Below the pieces are notes generated by a model. It worked only from the letters and a program-made list of their open reading frames with translations. It did not search any database and was not told the DNA's origin. A program made the translations under genes and the position numbers. From a bacterium (lineage in GTDB: Bacteria; Patescibacteriota; Patescibacteriia; Patescibacteriales; JAKAJF01), in the NCBI GenBank assembly GCA_021788015.1, contig JAJYLD010000003.1, positions 1-33,771 on the forward strand: DNA of 33,771 nt. Reading direction: 5' to 3'. Below, one piece after another: positions 17,712 through 26,640 of the stretch. How positions within the stretch are numbered: position 1 is the stretch's first letter; each line of letters begins with the position of its first letter.

Positions 17712-19444
17712 TCCAGACCTCCTGTCAGATATTTCTGCCGTAGTTGCTCTTGTTTTCCCATATTGATCTTCACGCCATAGCCGATGCTTGGCGGAGAAGA
17801 CCTTTTCCTTTCCCTAAACATCTTCTCGAGCGCACCGCTTATGTCAATGGCGGTGCCGATTCCTAGATCAACGGGGTTAGGTCCGGCTATGTCATGATAG
17901 AGCTCGAATTGACCGACCCTATCGATGACGTAAACATCCGCTCCAACCCTTGTTTTTAGCTGGGCCGGATCCGCGAAATACATCTCGCGGGCACTCCCTC
18001 CGACCTCGACTCCATGATCCTGATCAAAGCTGTAAACGCTCGCGTCAACCCCGAGCGAAGCCGAAGTCCGGTTCTGGGCGGGGTTATGCAGCGGAGTAAC
18101 GATTCCGCTTGCCCCGTCCGTCCAGTCGTCAGCTTTTTTCCGGGCAACATCTACGTTCACTTCGCCCGCCAGCCGGATCATCGGGAACCACTGGCCCTCT
18201 CGGTAAAATGTATAATGATCATACGTCGAGAGCATGCTATGTCTCTCATGATCACTGTATTTTCCGAAAGGCGTCTCCAGTTCCGCCCGTTCGTCAAGCG
18301 GTCCGAAGCTTGCGCGCGACAGCCACTCGTAGCCGTCAGCGGATTGCTTGTAAGCCGCGCCGAGTTGGGCGAGATTGGCTTTATCCTCATATCCGGCATC
18401 CGTTCGGATGTCGAGATAGACGTCCCCCACGGCCGGACCCCATTGATGGAGCGTGCCATCACTGTCTCTGTATCCGTAGGGATAAAAATGTCCCCATGCC
18501 CAGGCGCCCCAGACGTTGGTATTTGCCTCGTCCCATTCGTAGAATCCGCCCGCGCTTATCTCGGCATCGGGCTGATACTCGTACGGAGTCGGACTGTATG
18601 TTACTGGAGTAGGAACTCCAGGTGACACTGCGACACCAGGCGGCGGAAGGAGAAGTAAAAGCAGCTTCTTCTTTAGCAAGGGTGCGGGGGGCGTAGGTGG
18701 AGCAACCGGCGGTGTCGGAGGCTTTGCCTCTTTCCACCAGCCGAGATTGTTACAAAGGTCGAGGAGTATGACTTTAAAGATATCCTCGTTCTTCGCGAAT
18801 TTATATAAGTCGCCATCGAGCTTCAGATGGCGATATTTCTTTGAAACGGCGACAATCACCTTATTGAAAATCTGGTAATTGCCATAGGTGAGCTGCTCGA
18901 GCTCATCTCCGTTTTTTAGAACATACCTGCCATCCGTTTCGCCCTTGGCGATTCGGAGTTTCAGTTCAACTTTTGCCCAGTCCGGCAGATCGAGTTTATC
19001 GATCATCTCGGACAGACTTCTCTTCCTACCGAACGGTTTTGCTCCCGGGTTGCGGTAATAAACAACCGCGGGAATGTTTATACGATGTCCTATCCGCAGT
19101 CTTCTCGGATTTACGCCCGGGTTGACTTGCCGGATTCCACGCACGCTCACGTGATAATGTCTGGCGAGTTTCGTAAAGTTATCGCCCTTTTTGATTTTAA
19201 CCACGTGAGTTTCTATTGCAACTTCAACCGCTTGCGTCTTCAAGACTTCGCCGGGGTAAATCAGATTTTTATTCCTGATCACGTTCCGGTTAATCTTGAA
19301 GAGCTCTTCCGTCCCCATTCCGTATTTTCTTGCGATTCTCGAAAGGCAATCGCCCTTCTTCACGACATAAGTCGTCGTGTTCGCGAAAACGGAAACGGGA
19401 ACGAGAAGAAAAATTAACGCGAAAATCATCCCTAACCTTTTCAT
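17708..19444 (-). CDS. Exported protein with two LysM domains, Pro-rich linker and beta-strand-rich C-terminal region
   Basis: MKRLGMIFALIFLLVPVSVFANTTTYVVKKGDCLSRIARKYGM...; second LysM HVVKIKKGDNFTKLARHYHV; AAGGAGGTGA SD before 19444. Confidence 0.82.
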   Translation of the reverse strand: MKRLGMIFALIFLLVPVSVFANTTTYVVKKGDCLSRIARKYGMGTEELFKINRNVIRNKNLIYPGEVLKTQAVEVAIETHVVKIKKGDNFTKLARHYHVSVRGIRQVNPGVNPRRLRIGHRINIPAVVYYRNPGAKPFGRKRSLSEMIDKLDLPDWAKVELKLRIAKGETDGRYVLKNGDELEQLTYGNYQIFNKVIVAVSKKYRHLKLDGDLYKFAKNEDIFKVILLDLCNNLGWWKEAKPPTPPVAPPTPPAPLLKKKLLLLLLPPPGVAVSPGVPTPVTYSPTPYEYQPDAEISAGGFYEWDEANTNVWGAWAWGHFYPYGYRDSDGTLHQWGPAVGDVYLDIRTDAGYEDKANLAQLGAAYKQSADGYEWLSRASFGPLDERAELETPFGKYSDHERHSMLSTYDHYTFYREGQWFPMIRLAGEVNVDVARKKADDWTDGASGIVTPLHNPAQNRTSASLGVDASVYSFDQDHGVEVGGSAREMYFADPAQLKTRVGADVYVIDRVGQFELYHDIAGPNPVDLGIGTAIDISGALEKMFRERKRSSPPSIGYGVKINMGKQEQLRQKYLTGGLE

Positions 19445-19592
19445 CAGTCTCACCTCCTTCGCGCTATGCGCTTTTGATCGCAAAATACTTTCATTTCCGT
19501 TTCTCATCACGCGTTTCGTCTTCTTATTCTCGGGCGCCTATAGGCGGCTTTCTGCGATGGCAGAAAACGGATCTCGATCGAGGTCTTTTATT

Positions 19593-19613
19593 CGGTTTGC
19601 GCGTGGCAAACCG
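19593..19613. repeat. Hairpin CGGTTTGC-gcgtg-GCAAACCG
   Basis: 8-bp perfect arms; outer TTTTATTC/GAATAAAA also complementary. Confidence 0.55.
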
Positions 19614-19894
19614 CCTTGAATAAAATTTCGGAACGACATGAATAAAAACATCTATGATTTCTTTTGCTTTTCAAATTTTACGGTTTATCCGAAATCATGG
19701 AGCATGCACATACTCGTAGCTTCTTGGCGTTTTGAATTTCGCTTTCGCGAAACTGGACGCCGAAACCAGAGTCTGCGACATGATCCATTTTTCTTGAACT
19801 TTGACGCTGACGTTAACTATGACGACGGAAGTTATGGGAGTTAAAGAATAGGCAACATCCGCCGCGCCTCTGACCCGTATTTCCTTATGAGTCT

Positions 19895-20284
19895 TTACCC
19901 GATGAAGCCGAATCTGATTGCGAGCCTGTGCGCCTCTCTGTCTGCCCACTTTTTCACCGCAACCTTCTCATTCAAACCCTTATAGCCAAACGCCTCAGGG
20001 TCTTTCATAAGCTGGCGGATAAAAGCGTGTTCTACGCCCTTACCGGAACCGGGTTTTATCACCGCGAGAACGCTCACGGCGTTCGTAATCGCCAGTTTCG
20101 GAGCGGGAACCGCGGTGGAGGGAGGTGTGGTGGTCATTGGCGTCATCCTCTCAATTTTCTTGCGCAGGCAAACCTCGTAACCCAGAAGGGCTGCGATTAT
20201 TGCCAACATCGAAAGGATATAAATCCCTATAAGAAACCACCTCCTTCTTTTCCTTTTGTTTGTCCAATCATCGTTTTCTGCCAT
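19895..20284 (-). CDS. Hypothetical single-TM protein
   Basis: MAENDDWTNKRKRRRWFLIGIYILSMLAIIAALLGYEV; AAAGGAGG SD. Confidence 0.65.
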   Translation of the reverse strand: MAENDDWTNKRKRRRWFLIGIYILSMLAIIAALLGYEVCLRKKIERMTPMTTTPPSTAVPAPKLAITNAVSVLAVIKPGSGKGVEHAFIRQLMKDPEAFGYKGLNEKVAVKKWADREAHRLAIRFGFIG

Positions 20285-20331
20285 AGCTCCCGCCTCCTTT
20301 GGTGGGTGGAGCGGGAGCCGAAGCCCCCCGC

Positions 20332-21330
20332 CTATTTTATTTTTGCATTATATTCCAGGACATACGCGTTGTATTCTTCGTATGTCTGGAATTCCTTGCC
20401 GGTTTCCGCTTTTATTTTCGCCTTGAGCTCAGGTGAAAGCGGAGCTGCTCCCGACGGAGCGGTTGCGGTAATCATAGCCGGAGCGGAAGGATACAACCCT
20501 CTCGCTCGCAAAACCATGTCCGCGACATCGCCGGCGTCCGGTTTGTAACTGAAACAGCCGGAGACGTTCTTGCTCGCCCGGAAGTCAGGCAATTTTACAA
20601 CTTTTGCCAGGAGGATGTACACCCCTTCTTCCACGGGGGTTACGATGGGATAAGCTATGAGTCCATACCACCCGCTCCCCAGTTCCCGGATAATACTCCT
20701 GACCGTCGAGTCTTTTTCGGCGATCGCCTCGAGCTGGTCTTTGGTCATGGTGGACATGTCGTAGATTCCGTATTTGTCCTCCAACCTTTTTTTCAGGACG
20801 GAGACAAACTTTAAGCCCGCCTCCTCCTGCATCTTGACCATGGCCCAGTACAAATCCGAGCCCTTGCGCACCTCTGTAATCCCGGGCGCGCCCGCTTTGA
20901 TCTCGGTCAGGAATGGGGAGTTGTACTTTATGCCGCTATTCTGGATGCAAGCGCCGGCCTGATTGCAGATCAATTCGCCGCACCTGTCCTCAATGCCAGT
21001 TTTCTTCCCCTCGTATTGCGCGAGAGACCCAGACAAAACAATGAACATCCCGCGCGGTGCCCTCGGGTTTATGACTCTGTAGTCAATCGCCCGATAATGC
21101 TCGTCCTTTTTTCCGTTCTTGTCCATTACAACTGCCGGCCACGCGAATCGGCCGCCGACACTGCCGGCAAGCTCGAGCTGACTATTCGGCTCGAACCGCA
21201 CGACTGTGAAAACTTCGGGCAGCGCCTGCAGGTCCGGCGCCCTGAACATGTCCTGTTGGCGCATGTTATGCGAACACGCGGACAGGAGAATTGTCAGCAA
21301 TATCCCTGTTATTAAAACCGTCCTTCTCAT
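20332..21330 (-). CDS. Putative lipoprotein
   Basis: MRRTVLITGILLTILLSACSHN lipobox; GGGAGGAG SD. Confidence 0.78.
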   Translation of the reverse strand: MRRTVLITGILLTILLSACSHNMRQQDMFRAPDLQALPEVFTVVRFEPNSQLELAGSVGGRFAWPAVVMDKNGKKDEHYRAIDYRVINPRAPRGMFIVLSGSLAQYEGKKTGIEDRCGELICNQAGACIQNSGIKYNSPFLTEIKAGAPGITEVRKGSDLYWAMVKMQEEAGLKFVSVLKKRLEDKYGIYDMSTMTKDQLEAIAEKDSTVRSIIRELGSGWYGLIAYPIVTPVEEGVYILLAKVVKLPDFRASKNVSGCFSYKPDAGDVADMVLRARGLYPSAPAMITATAPSGAAPLSPELKAKIKAETGKEFQTYEEYNAYVLEYNAKIK

Positions 21331-21331
21331 T

Positions 21332-22147
21332 TTAGCTCCTCCCATCCGCAACAGCCTGTTTTATAGACCGCGCGCGCGTTGAAGTTCTTACTATAATACC
21401 GGACGAGATGGCACCTTCTATTTTGGCGGGTATTTTGTTCGCAACGAACATTTCCCCAACCTTCTCGCCGGCCAAGAACCTGTGATAAGATGCGAGGTCG
21501 GACTTGATGCTTTTCTCGACCTCGTTTTCCGGGGAAGGAGCAATCGCTTCCCTGATCGGGTTGCCTAACAGCCCGTTCCCTCTCATCGGCAGTTTTACAT
21601 CATACTTGATCTCGGCCTCCGCTGTTAATACGCGGAGGGAAATCGTTTTAAAACCCGGCTTCCCTGTCTTTTTCACTTTCACTGCCTTAATAAGCGCTAA
21701 GGCGCTTGCTAAAATAACAAAAACAACGGCTTCCTTCTCGTACGGAAAAATCATTTTGGTAGCGGCGGCGGTAACAAAGACGTATTTCACTTCCACCGCC
21801 CTTTTATTCTCGCTGTCTCCCCGGGTAATTACCGTTATTCTGGCATCGGGGAAGTGCGATAGTAAGAACTCCTTCACCTGCTCGGCCCGTTCCTGGGCCA
21901 CGCGATCATTTTCGGGCGCGGACCCGGTACGATCCGCAAAACCGACGACGTTCACTCTAAACGAGCTTTCGCCTTTCGGTTTCGCCCGCTCAATGTCCTT
22001 CGTAAGACCGTTGAGTTGCGCTTCAACGGCCCCTTTTATCGCAAACTCGCCGAGGCCATAGCTTGTGATCGTTTTCACGCCGGCGTAAGCCGCCGTTGCG
22101 ACAAACGCGACTAAAACAAACACAAAAATCGCCGTCACTTGTCTCAT
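21332..22147 (-). CDS. Exported OmpA-like domain protein with an internal TM segment
   Basis: Signal peptide MRQVTAIFVFVLVAFVATAAYA; VNVVGFADRTGSAPENDRVAQERAEQVKEFLL; AAGGAGGTC SD. Confidence 0.78.
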   Translation of the reverse strand: MRQVTAIFVFVLVAFVATAAYAGVKTITSYGLGEFAIKGAVEAQLNGLTKDIERAKPKGESSFRVNVVGFADRTGSAPENDRVAQERAEQVKEFLLSHFPDARITVITRGDSENKRAVEVKYVFVTAAATKMIFPYEKEAVVFVILASALALIKAVKVKKTGKPGFKTISLRVLTAEAEIKYDVKLPMRGNGLLGNPIREAIAPSPENEVEKSIKSDLASYHRFLAGEKVGEMFVANKIPAKIEGAISSGIIVRTSTRARSIKQAVADGRS

Positions 22148-22182
22148 GTCGAGACCTCCTTTTCGCCTCATGGGCGTGAAAA

Positions 22183-22211
22183 AATATGTAGGACCGATGG
22201 TCCATTGTCAA
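22183..22211 (-). promoter_or_regulatory. Promoter TTGACA-N17-CATATT with GGACC-ATC-GGTCC palindrome in the spacer
   Basis: -35 at 22206-22211, -10 at 22183-22188, palindrome 22191-22203. Confidence 0.65.
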
Positions 22212-22216
22212 AGAAA

Positions 22217-22246
22217 CTATCCGAAAACCCGATCGGTTTTGGATAG
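22217..22246 (-). terminator. Hairpin, probable terminator of the Wzz-like gene
   Basis: ctatccgaaaacccgatcggttttggatag inverted repeat; weak T-tract (GTTTCTTTG). Confidence 0.5.
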
Positions 22247-22280
22247 CCGAAACTCCTATCGTCGAAAGACGGTAAGAGCT

Positions 22281-23114
22281 TTAGGTATCCAAAATGTTTT
22301 TTATGCTTCCGCTTTTGTCGATATTTCCCAATGGGTTATCTTTTTCGGGCGCGAAAATTTCTTCCGGCAAATTTTCTTCTCGAACGTCGTCTTTATGATA
22401 AACCGGCGCCGAATCCGAATCGACTCGCGGAGTGCTGTAAACGATATTTGTTTCCGCTTCCATTTTCTTTCTTTTCCTTTTCCCCCAAAGTTTCAAACTG
22501 TATTTTTCGTCCGGAAAAAGATAAATGTAAAAAAATGAAAAAATCAAACTCAATATGGAAGCGGAAATAAGATTCAAAACCAAGTTCGGCTTTACCGGCC
22601 AGCGCGAAACGACCGGTTCGTCGATTATTTTTATGTTCACTCTGTCGCCGCCGCCGTCATATTCCTGGTGCCTTGTTTTTAAAATATAATCGACGCCCTT
22701 CGCTATTTGCTCGACTTGATATTTATCGGGATGATAAACGCGCACGTCGATTATTCCCGTGTCGTTGATCGGACTGGCGGAAACGGTTTTCGTCCACGCG
22801 TCCATTTTCTGATCGGCCCTTTGCGGAAAATAATTCTGGTTGATATCAAAGCCGGAATTCATCACTTCGTCGAAAAAAGATTCCGAAGTTATGACATTGG
22901 CCAGAATATTGCTTAAATATTCATTCGACTGAGCGGCCGTATAAGGATCGACGTTGCCGTTGAAATCTTGCACGACCAGGATTTTGGAAGCGGCTTCGTA
23001 TTTTAACGGTTGAACAAGAATCAAAACGGCCGTACCCAAAATAAATAACAAAAAAATGGACAAAACGGTCTGCCCTTTTCGTTTTAAAAGCTGAATGAAT
23101 TCATTGATTTCCAT
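22281..23114 (-). CDS. Wzz/chain-length-determinant-like polysaccharide protein
   Basis: MEINEFIQLLKRKGQTVLSIFLLFILGTAVLIL...RWPVKPNLVLNLISASILSLIFSFFYIYL; two TMs flanking an extracytoplasmic domain. Confidence 0.78.
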   Translation of the reverse strand: MEINEFIQLLKRKGQTVLSIFLLFILGTAVLILVQPLKYEAASKILVVQDFNGNVDPYTAAQSNEYLSNILANVITSESFFDEVMNSGFDINQNYFPQRADQKMDAWTKTVSASPINDTGIIDVRVYHPDKYQVEQIAKGVDYILKTRHQEYDGGGDRVNIKIIDEPVVSRWPVKPNLVLNLISASILSLIFSFFYIYLFPDEKYSLKLWGKRKRKKMEAETNIVYSTPRVDSDSAPVYHKDDVREENLPEEIFAPEKDNPLGNIDKSGSIKNILDT

Positions 23115-23188
23115 ACACATTATTTAATACTAAGTTTCCAATATTAGCATTAAGTCCTAAAAAAGTCAAGACTGTAAAAAATTCAAAA

Positions 23189-23210
23189 AAAGAGCTTGGG
23201 TTAGCCCTTT
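23189..23210 (-). terminator. Intrinsic terminator for the wHTH gene
   Basis: AAAGGGCTaacccAAGCTCTTTTTTT on the minus strand. Confidence 0.6.
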
Positions 23211-23263
23211 CTTTATGATAATGCATAGTCAACAAGATTTAAATTTCGAATGCCGAAATTAAA

Positions 23264-23899
23264 CTACGATATCCCCAGTTCGTCAATGGCGATTATTTTC
23301 TTGCCCTCCAAAACGCCATAAAGAAATACATCCGTCATGTCTCTTCTGTACTTAAACTCTTTCAAATCCAATAAAGTATAGTTAAGTTCCCTGCCCATTT
23401 CCTTTTGCAAAGATTTGATCAATCTCGTCACTTTTTCGCGCTCAAATTTCCCGACAACGAGAATATCGATAGGTGATTCGGGGTTATTCACAAAGGCTCC
23501 GGAAAGAACGAGCAGTTTTATTTTGCCGGCTTTCTTAATTTTTTCCGTGAATTCTTCTTTGTGCAAAATTTGCGCTTTGACTATCAAGTTTCTCAACTCT
23601 TCGAATAAAACAAAATCGGTATTCGCCTGATAATATTTTTTTTCCTGATTCGTTCCGCCGTTCTTGTTTCCTTCGCCGATCGCCTCATTTCCGTTTTCGT
23701 TCGCATTTTCATTTTCTCTGCTCGTGGTCGAAATTAAAAGCCCCAATTTTTCCAAATTTTCCAGTTCGCGTCTGACCGAGTTGATTTGCAATTTCAAATC
23801 TCTCGACAGTTGCCTGATATAAAATTTTTTTCGCGGATGAAAGAGAAAAGTTTTTAAAATTTTAACTCTCGCGTTCGATCCGAATAAATGGCTAAGCAT
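23264..23899 (-). CDS. Winged-helix regulator with nucleotidyltransferase-like C-terminal domain
   Basis: MLSHLFGSNARVKILKTFLFHPRKKFYIRQLSRDLKLQINSVRRELENLEKLGLL; LLVLSGAFVNNPESPIDILVVGKFER. Confidence 0.75.
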   Translation of the reverse strand: MLSHLFGSNARVKILKTFLFHPRKKFYIRQLSRDLKLQINSVRRELENLEKLGLLISTTSRENENANENGNEAIGEGNKNGGTNQEKKYYQANTDFVLFEELRNLIVKAQILHKEEFTEKIKKAGKIKLLVLSGAFVNNPESPIDILVVGKFEREKVTRLIKSLQKEMGRELNYTLLDLKEFKYRRDMTDVFLYGVLEGKKIIAIDELGIS

Positions 23900-23910
23900 G
23901 CATTTAAGTT

Positions 23911-23987
23911 ACAAGGTTTATAAAGTTTGTAAAGTTATAAAGTCGGATTCACAAACACCTTATGAACTTTATAAACCTCATAGACTT
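23911..23987. repeat. AT-rich inverted-repeat intergenic element (GGTTTATAAAGT...ACTTTATAAACC)
   Basis: Complementary arms; related sequence at 29021-29090. Confidence 0.55.
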
Positions 23988-23994
23988 GGGGAAT

Positions 23995-24023
23995 TTAACA
24001 TCCACTTTATTTTATAGTATAAT
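23995..24023 (+). promoter_or_regulatory. Promoter TTAACA-N17-TATAAT
   Basis: -35 at 23995-24000, -10 at 24018-24023; upstream of the 24109 gene. Confidence 0.65.
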
Positions 24024-24072
24024 ATACGCATAAATAAGTCAAAATAGACAGTAAAGACGTTTGCTTGAAATT

Positions 24073-24090
24073 TATAGTAATTTTACTATA
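24073..24090. promoter_or_regulatory. Perfect 18-bp palindrome TATAGTAA-TT-TTACTATA
   Basis: 8-bp arms, in the divergent region between the wHTH gene and the 24109 gene. Confidence 0.6.
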
Positions 24091-24108
24091 TTTTTTTAAA
24101 TTCCACTA

Positions 24109-26424
24109 ATGTATTATAAAATGGCGCAACTCGTTTTGCGAGGTGCCGAGAAAAAAACCGGAACAACCAGCGAAATTTATATCGCCCAGCCCGATTCGGA
24201 AAAAGAAGATTTGGTCGGGAAATTATTTGTTTTGGTGGAAATAGATTCGAAAGCCGCCGGATACATAAAGTTGGTCAATTTCATAATCGACACTCTTGAA
24301 CATAATTTCTATTTCGGAGAGAGAACCGTCCTTCGGGAAAGAGTAAAGACGATCAAGGTGGAGCAGGTTTTTGAATCCGCCTTGGCGAAAACAAACAAAA
24401 GCCTTATCGATTTCTCCCGGGCCGAAGGAATTAAAATAGAAGCGGAAAAAATGAATATTATCGCCGGAGTCGCGTTTGAAAATGAAATTCATTTTACCAG
24501 TGCCGGTAAAAATAAAGCTTTCTTGATTTTTAAAGAAAAAGACAAAAAAATCAATTCGAGAAATAAAATTCAAACTCAGGAAGAGAAAAAATTCAAACTG
24601 GTTAACGTCACCGAGCAAGCCGAGGGGGAAGAAAAAAGGGAGGTTAACCCAGCTAAATTATTCGCGAGCGTGATTAGCGGAAACCTGCCTTTCGGCGGAT
24701 ATTTTGTTTTCGCGAACGAGGCTTTTTCTGAATATTTGTCTCCGAAACAACTTATTGAGATCGTGACGACATTGCCTCCCGCGAGCGCGGTCGAACAAAT
24801 TAAAAATATACTTTTAAGAATCAACGCTTACGTTTCTTTTTTGGGCGTAATAATAAAAAATACATCCGGTTTCGCGGAACCGGAAAAGAAAAAAGAAAAA
24901 TTCATTCCGGCATCAAGCACGCGTGAATCCATTTCCAATCTGCAAAGTCTCGAAGAAAAAACGGAAAAGATTCTTTCTCCCGGAGGTTACGTAAATTTTA
25001 AGAAGGGGCTTGGAAAAATTTCCGGCGCCTTGAACATTAAAACGCCGAATTTGCGCTTAGGAAAGGGTGGATTTTCCGGATCGGGCATTCTAAAGGATAA
25101 AATCGTTTTTAAGAAAAAACCGGCTTTTAATTTCTTGAAGACTTTTATTTCCGTCTTGAGAGATTTATTTTCCTATGCGGTTAATTTTTTTACTTTTGTT
25201 TTTAAAACGGCCGGGGACAAAGAAAAGATGGCCGGCATCGCAAACGAGGCGTCTTCCCGGATAAAATCATTTTTTGTCGATTTAAAATCAAAATTTTTAC
25301 AGTTTATTTTTTGGTTCAAAAATTTGAACAAAAAAGGGAAAGTTCTTCTTGTGATTATTCTACTTTCTCTTGTTCTCTTTACGCAAAATTTGATAGCTAC
25401 CAATATTAAAAATAAAAAAATAAAAGCGGAAACCGCTCTGGCCAATTCCGTAAGCGAAATAACGCAAACAGAGGATCAAATCGAGGCCGATTTGCTTTAT
25501 AATAATGAAGATACGGCCAAAGCGTCTTTGGCGGAAGTAAAAACCCTTTTGGCCGAATTGCCGCAAGACAACACGGGGAAATATAAATCGCTTTTTGACA
25601 AATATAATACGGAAATGGCGCAAATTAGCCATGTGGTTAAACTTGGCAATCTGACGGAAGTCGCCAATTTCACAAAGCTCGATCCAAACGCCAATCCCGA
25701 CAATTTGATCATGGACAATGCCAAAATTTACGCCGCCGATTCCGTAGCGAAATCGCTTTACATTGTGAATACGACCAACGATTCGATTTCGTCCAAAAAT
25801 CTGAGCAACGCCGTCAATCTTAAATTTCCTTTTATTGATAATAACGGCAATATCGATTATTACAACGGCGCCTATTTTATTTCTTTTGATCCAAAATCAA
25901 AAAGCGTTTCCGATCTAAAGGCCGATCTAAGCAATTACGATATCGCCGGAATTTCCGATTATAACGGCAGCCTGTATGTTTTGGACAAAAAGAGTGACCA
26001 AATTTATAAATTCAGAAAAACGGTTTCCGGTTTTTCCGAAATCGCGTCCTGGATGAAAGATCCCGTCAATTTAAACAATGCGTCTTCGATGGATATAGAC
26101 GGAAATATTTTCGTCGCGGAAAACAATGGCACCGTTTTAAAATTTACAAGAGGACGCGAAGAAAATTTCCAGCTCGATTCGGTTAATCCGAAAATTGACA
26201 CACCAATAAAAATTTACGCTGACAATTTGAACTTTATTTATATTTTAGAGCCGGCTAAAAACAGGTTGGCCGTATTTACCAAAGACGGAAAATATGTCGA
26301 GCAATTTCAATCCGATCAATTTACGAATTTAAAAGATTGCGTAATCGACGAAAAAAATAAAACTATTTATTTCCTAAACGGTCCGACCATACTCAAAGCC
26401 CAAATTCAGCTCCCGATGAAATAA
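24109..26424 (+). CDS. Membrane protein: degenerate PP2C-like cytoplasmic region, one TM, C-terminal NHL-like propeller
   Basis: GKNKAFLIFKEK...FGGYFVFANEAFSEYLSPKQLIEIV (PP2C-like pattern); VLLVIILLSLVLFTQNLIA TM; repeats such as GISDYNGSLYVLDKKSDQIYKF and NASSMDIDGNIFVAENNGTVLKF. Confidence 0.7.
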   Translation: MYYKMAQLVLRGAEKKTGTTSEIYIAQPDSEKEDLVGKLFVLVEIDSKAAGYIKLVNFIIDTLEHNFYFGERTVLRERVKTIKVEQVFESALAKTNKSLIDFSRAEGIKIEAEKMNIIAGVAFENEIHFTSAGKNKAFLIFKEKDKKINSRNKIQTQEEKKFKLVNVTEQAEGEEKREVNPAKLFASVISGNLPFGGYFVFANEAFSEYLSPKQLIEIVTTLPPASAVEQIKNILLRINAYVSFLGVIIKNTSGFAEPEKKKEKFIPASSTRESISNLQSLEEKTEKILSPGGYVNFKKGLGKISGALNIKTPNLRLGKGGFSGSGILKDKIVFKKKPAFNFLKTFISVLRDLFSYAVNFFTFVFKTAGDKEKMAGIANEASSRIKSFFVDLKSKFLQFIFWFKNLNKKGKVLLVIILLSLVLFTQNLIATNIKNKKIKAETALANSVSEITQTEDQIEADLLYNNEDTAKASLAEVKTLLAELPQDNTGKYKSLFDKYNTEMAQISHVVKLGNLTEVANFTKLDPNANPDNLIMDNAKIYAADSVAKSLYIVNTTNDSISSKNLSNAVNLKFPFIDNNGNIDYYNGAYFISFDPKSKSVSDLKADLSNYDIAGISDYNGSLYVLDKKSDQIYKFRKTVSGFSEIASWMKDPVNLNNASSMDIDGNIFVAENNGTVLKFTRGREENFQLDSVNPKIDTPIKIYADNLNFIYILEPAKNRLAVFTKDGKYVEQFQSDQFTNLKDCVIDEKNKTIYFLNGPTILKAQIQLPMK

Positions 26425-26599
26425 AATTGAATATTTGCTTTATCAGAAATTATTCCAGGAAAAGCAACATTAAATTTCTAATTTTTAATTTCTGAACAAT
26501 TTTAAATTTTTGAATTTTAAAATTTAGAAATTGAAAATTCATTGAAAATTAAAAATTTAAAATTGAAAATTTTTCTTTATTTTCATTTTAGAAATATAA

Positions 26600-26627
26600 A
26601 AAAAGACCCTTTTTAAAGGTCTTTTTT
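26600..26627. terminator. Bidirectional terminator between convergent 24109 gene and rplL
   Basis: aaaaaaagacccttttt-aaaggtctttttt. Confidence 0.85.
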
Positions 26628-26640
26628 GATGCTCTGTTTT

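Noticed and set aside
18014-18737. Overlapping ORFs 18014..18625, 18109..18612, 18459..18737
   Set aside because: Shadow ORFs of the higher-GC LysM gene; no SD and no recognisable domains.
19695-19949. Minus ORF 19695..19949
   Set aside because: Overlaps the SD-preceded 19895..20284 gene in another frame and lacks its own SD; a short real gene in this gap cannot be fully excluded.
16805-22280. Exported-protein block as assembly contamination
   Set aside because: Similar strong-SD genes occur at other loci in the window (6168, 29863, 31199), which argues against a single chimeric insert, although read mapping is needed.
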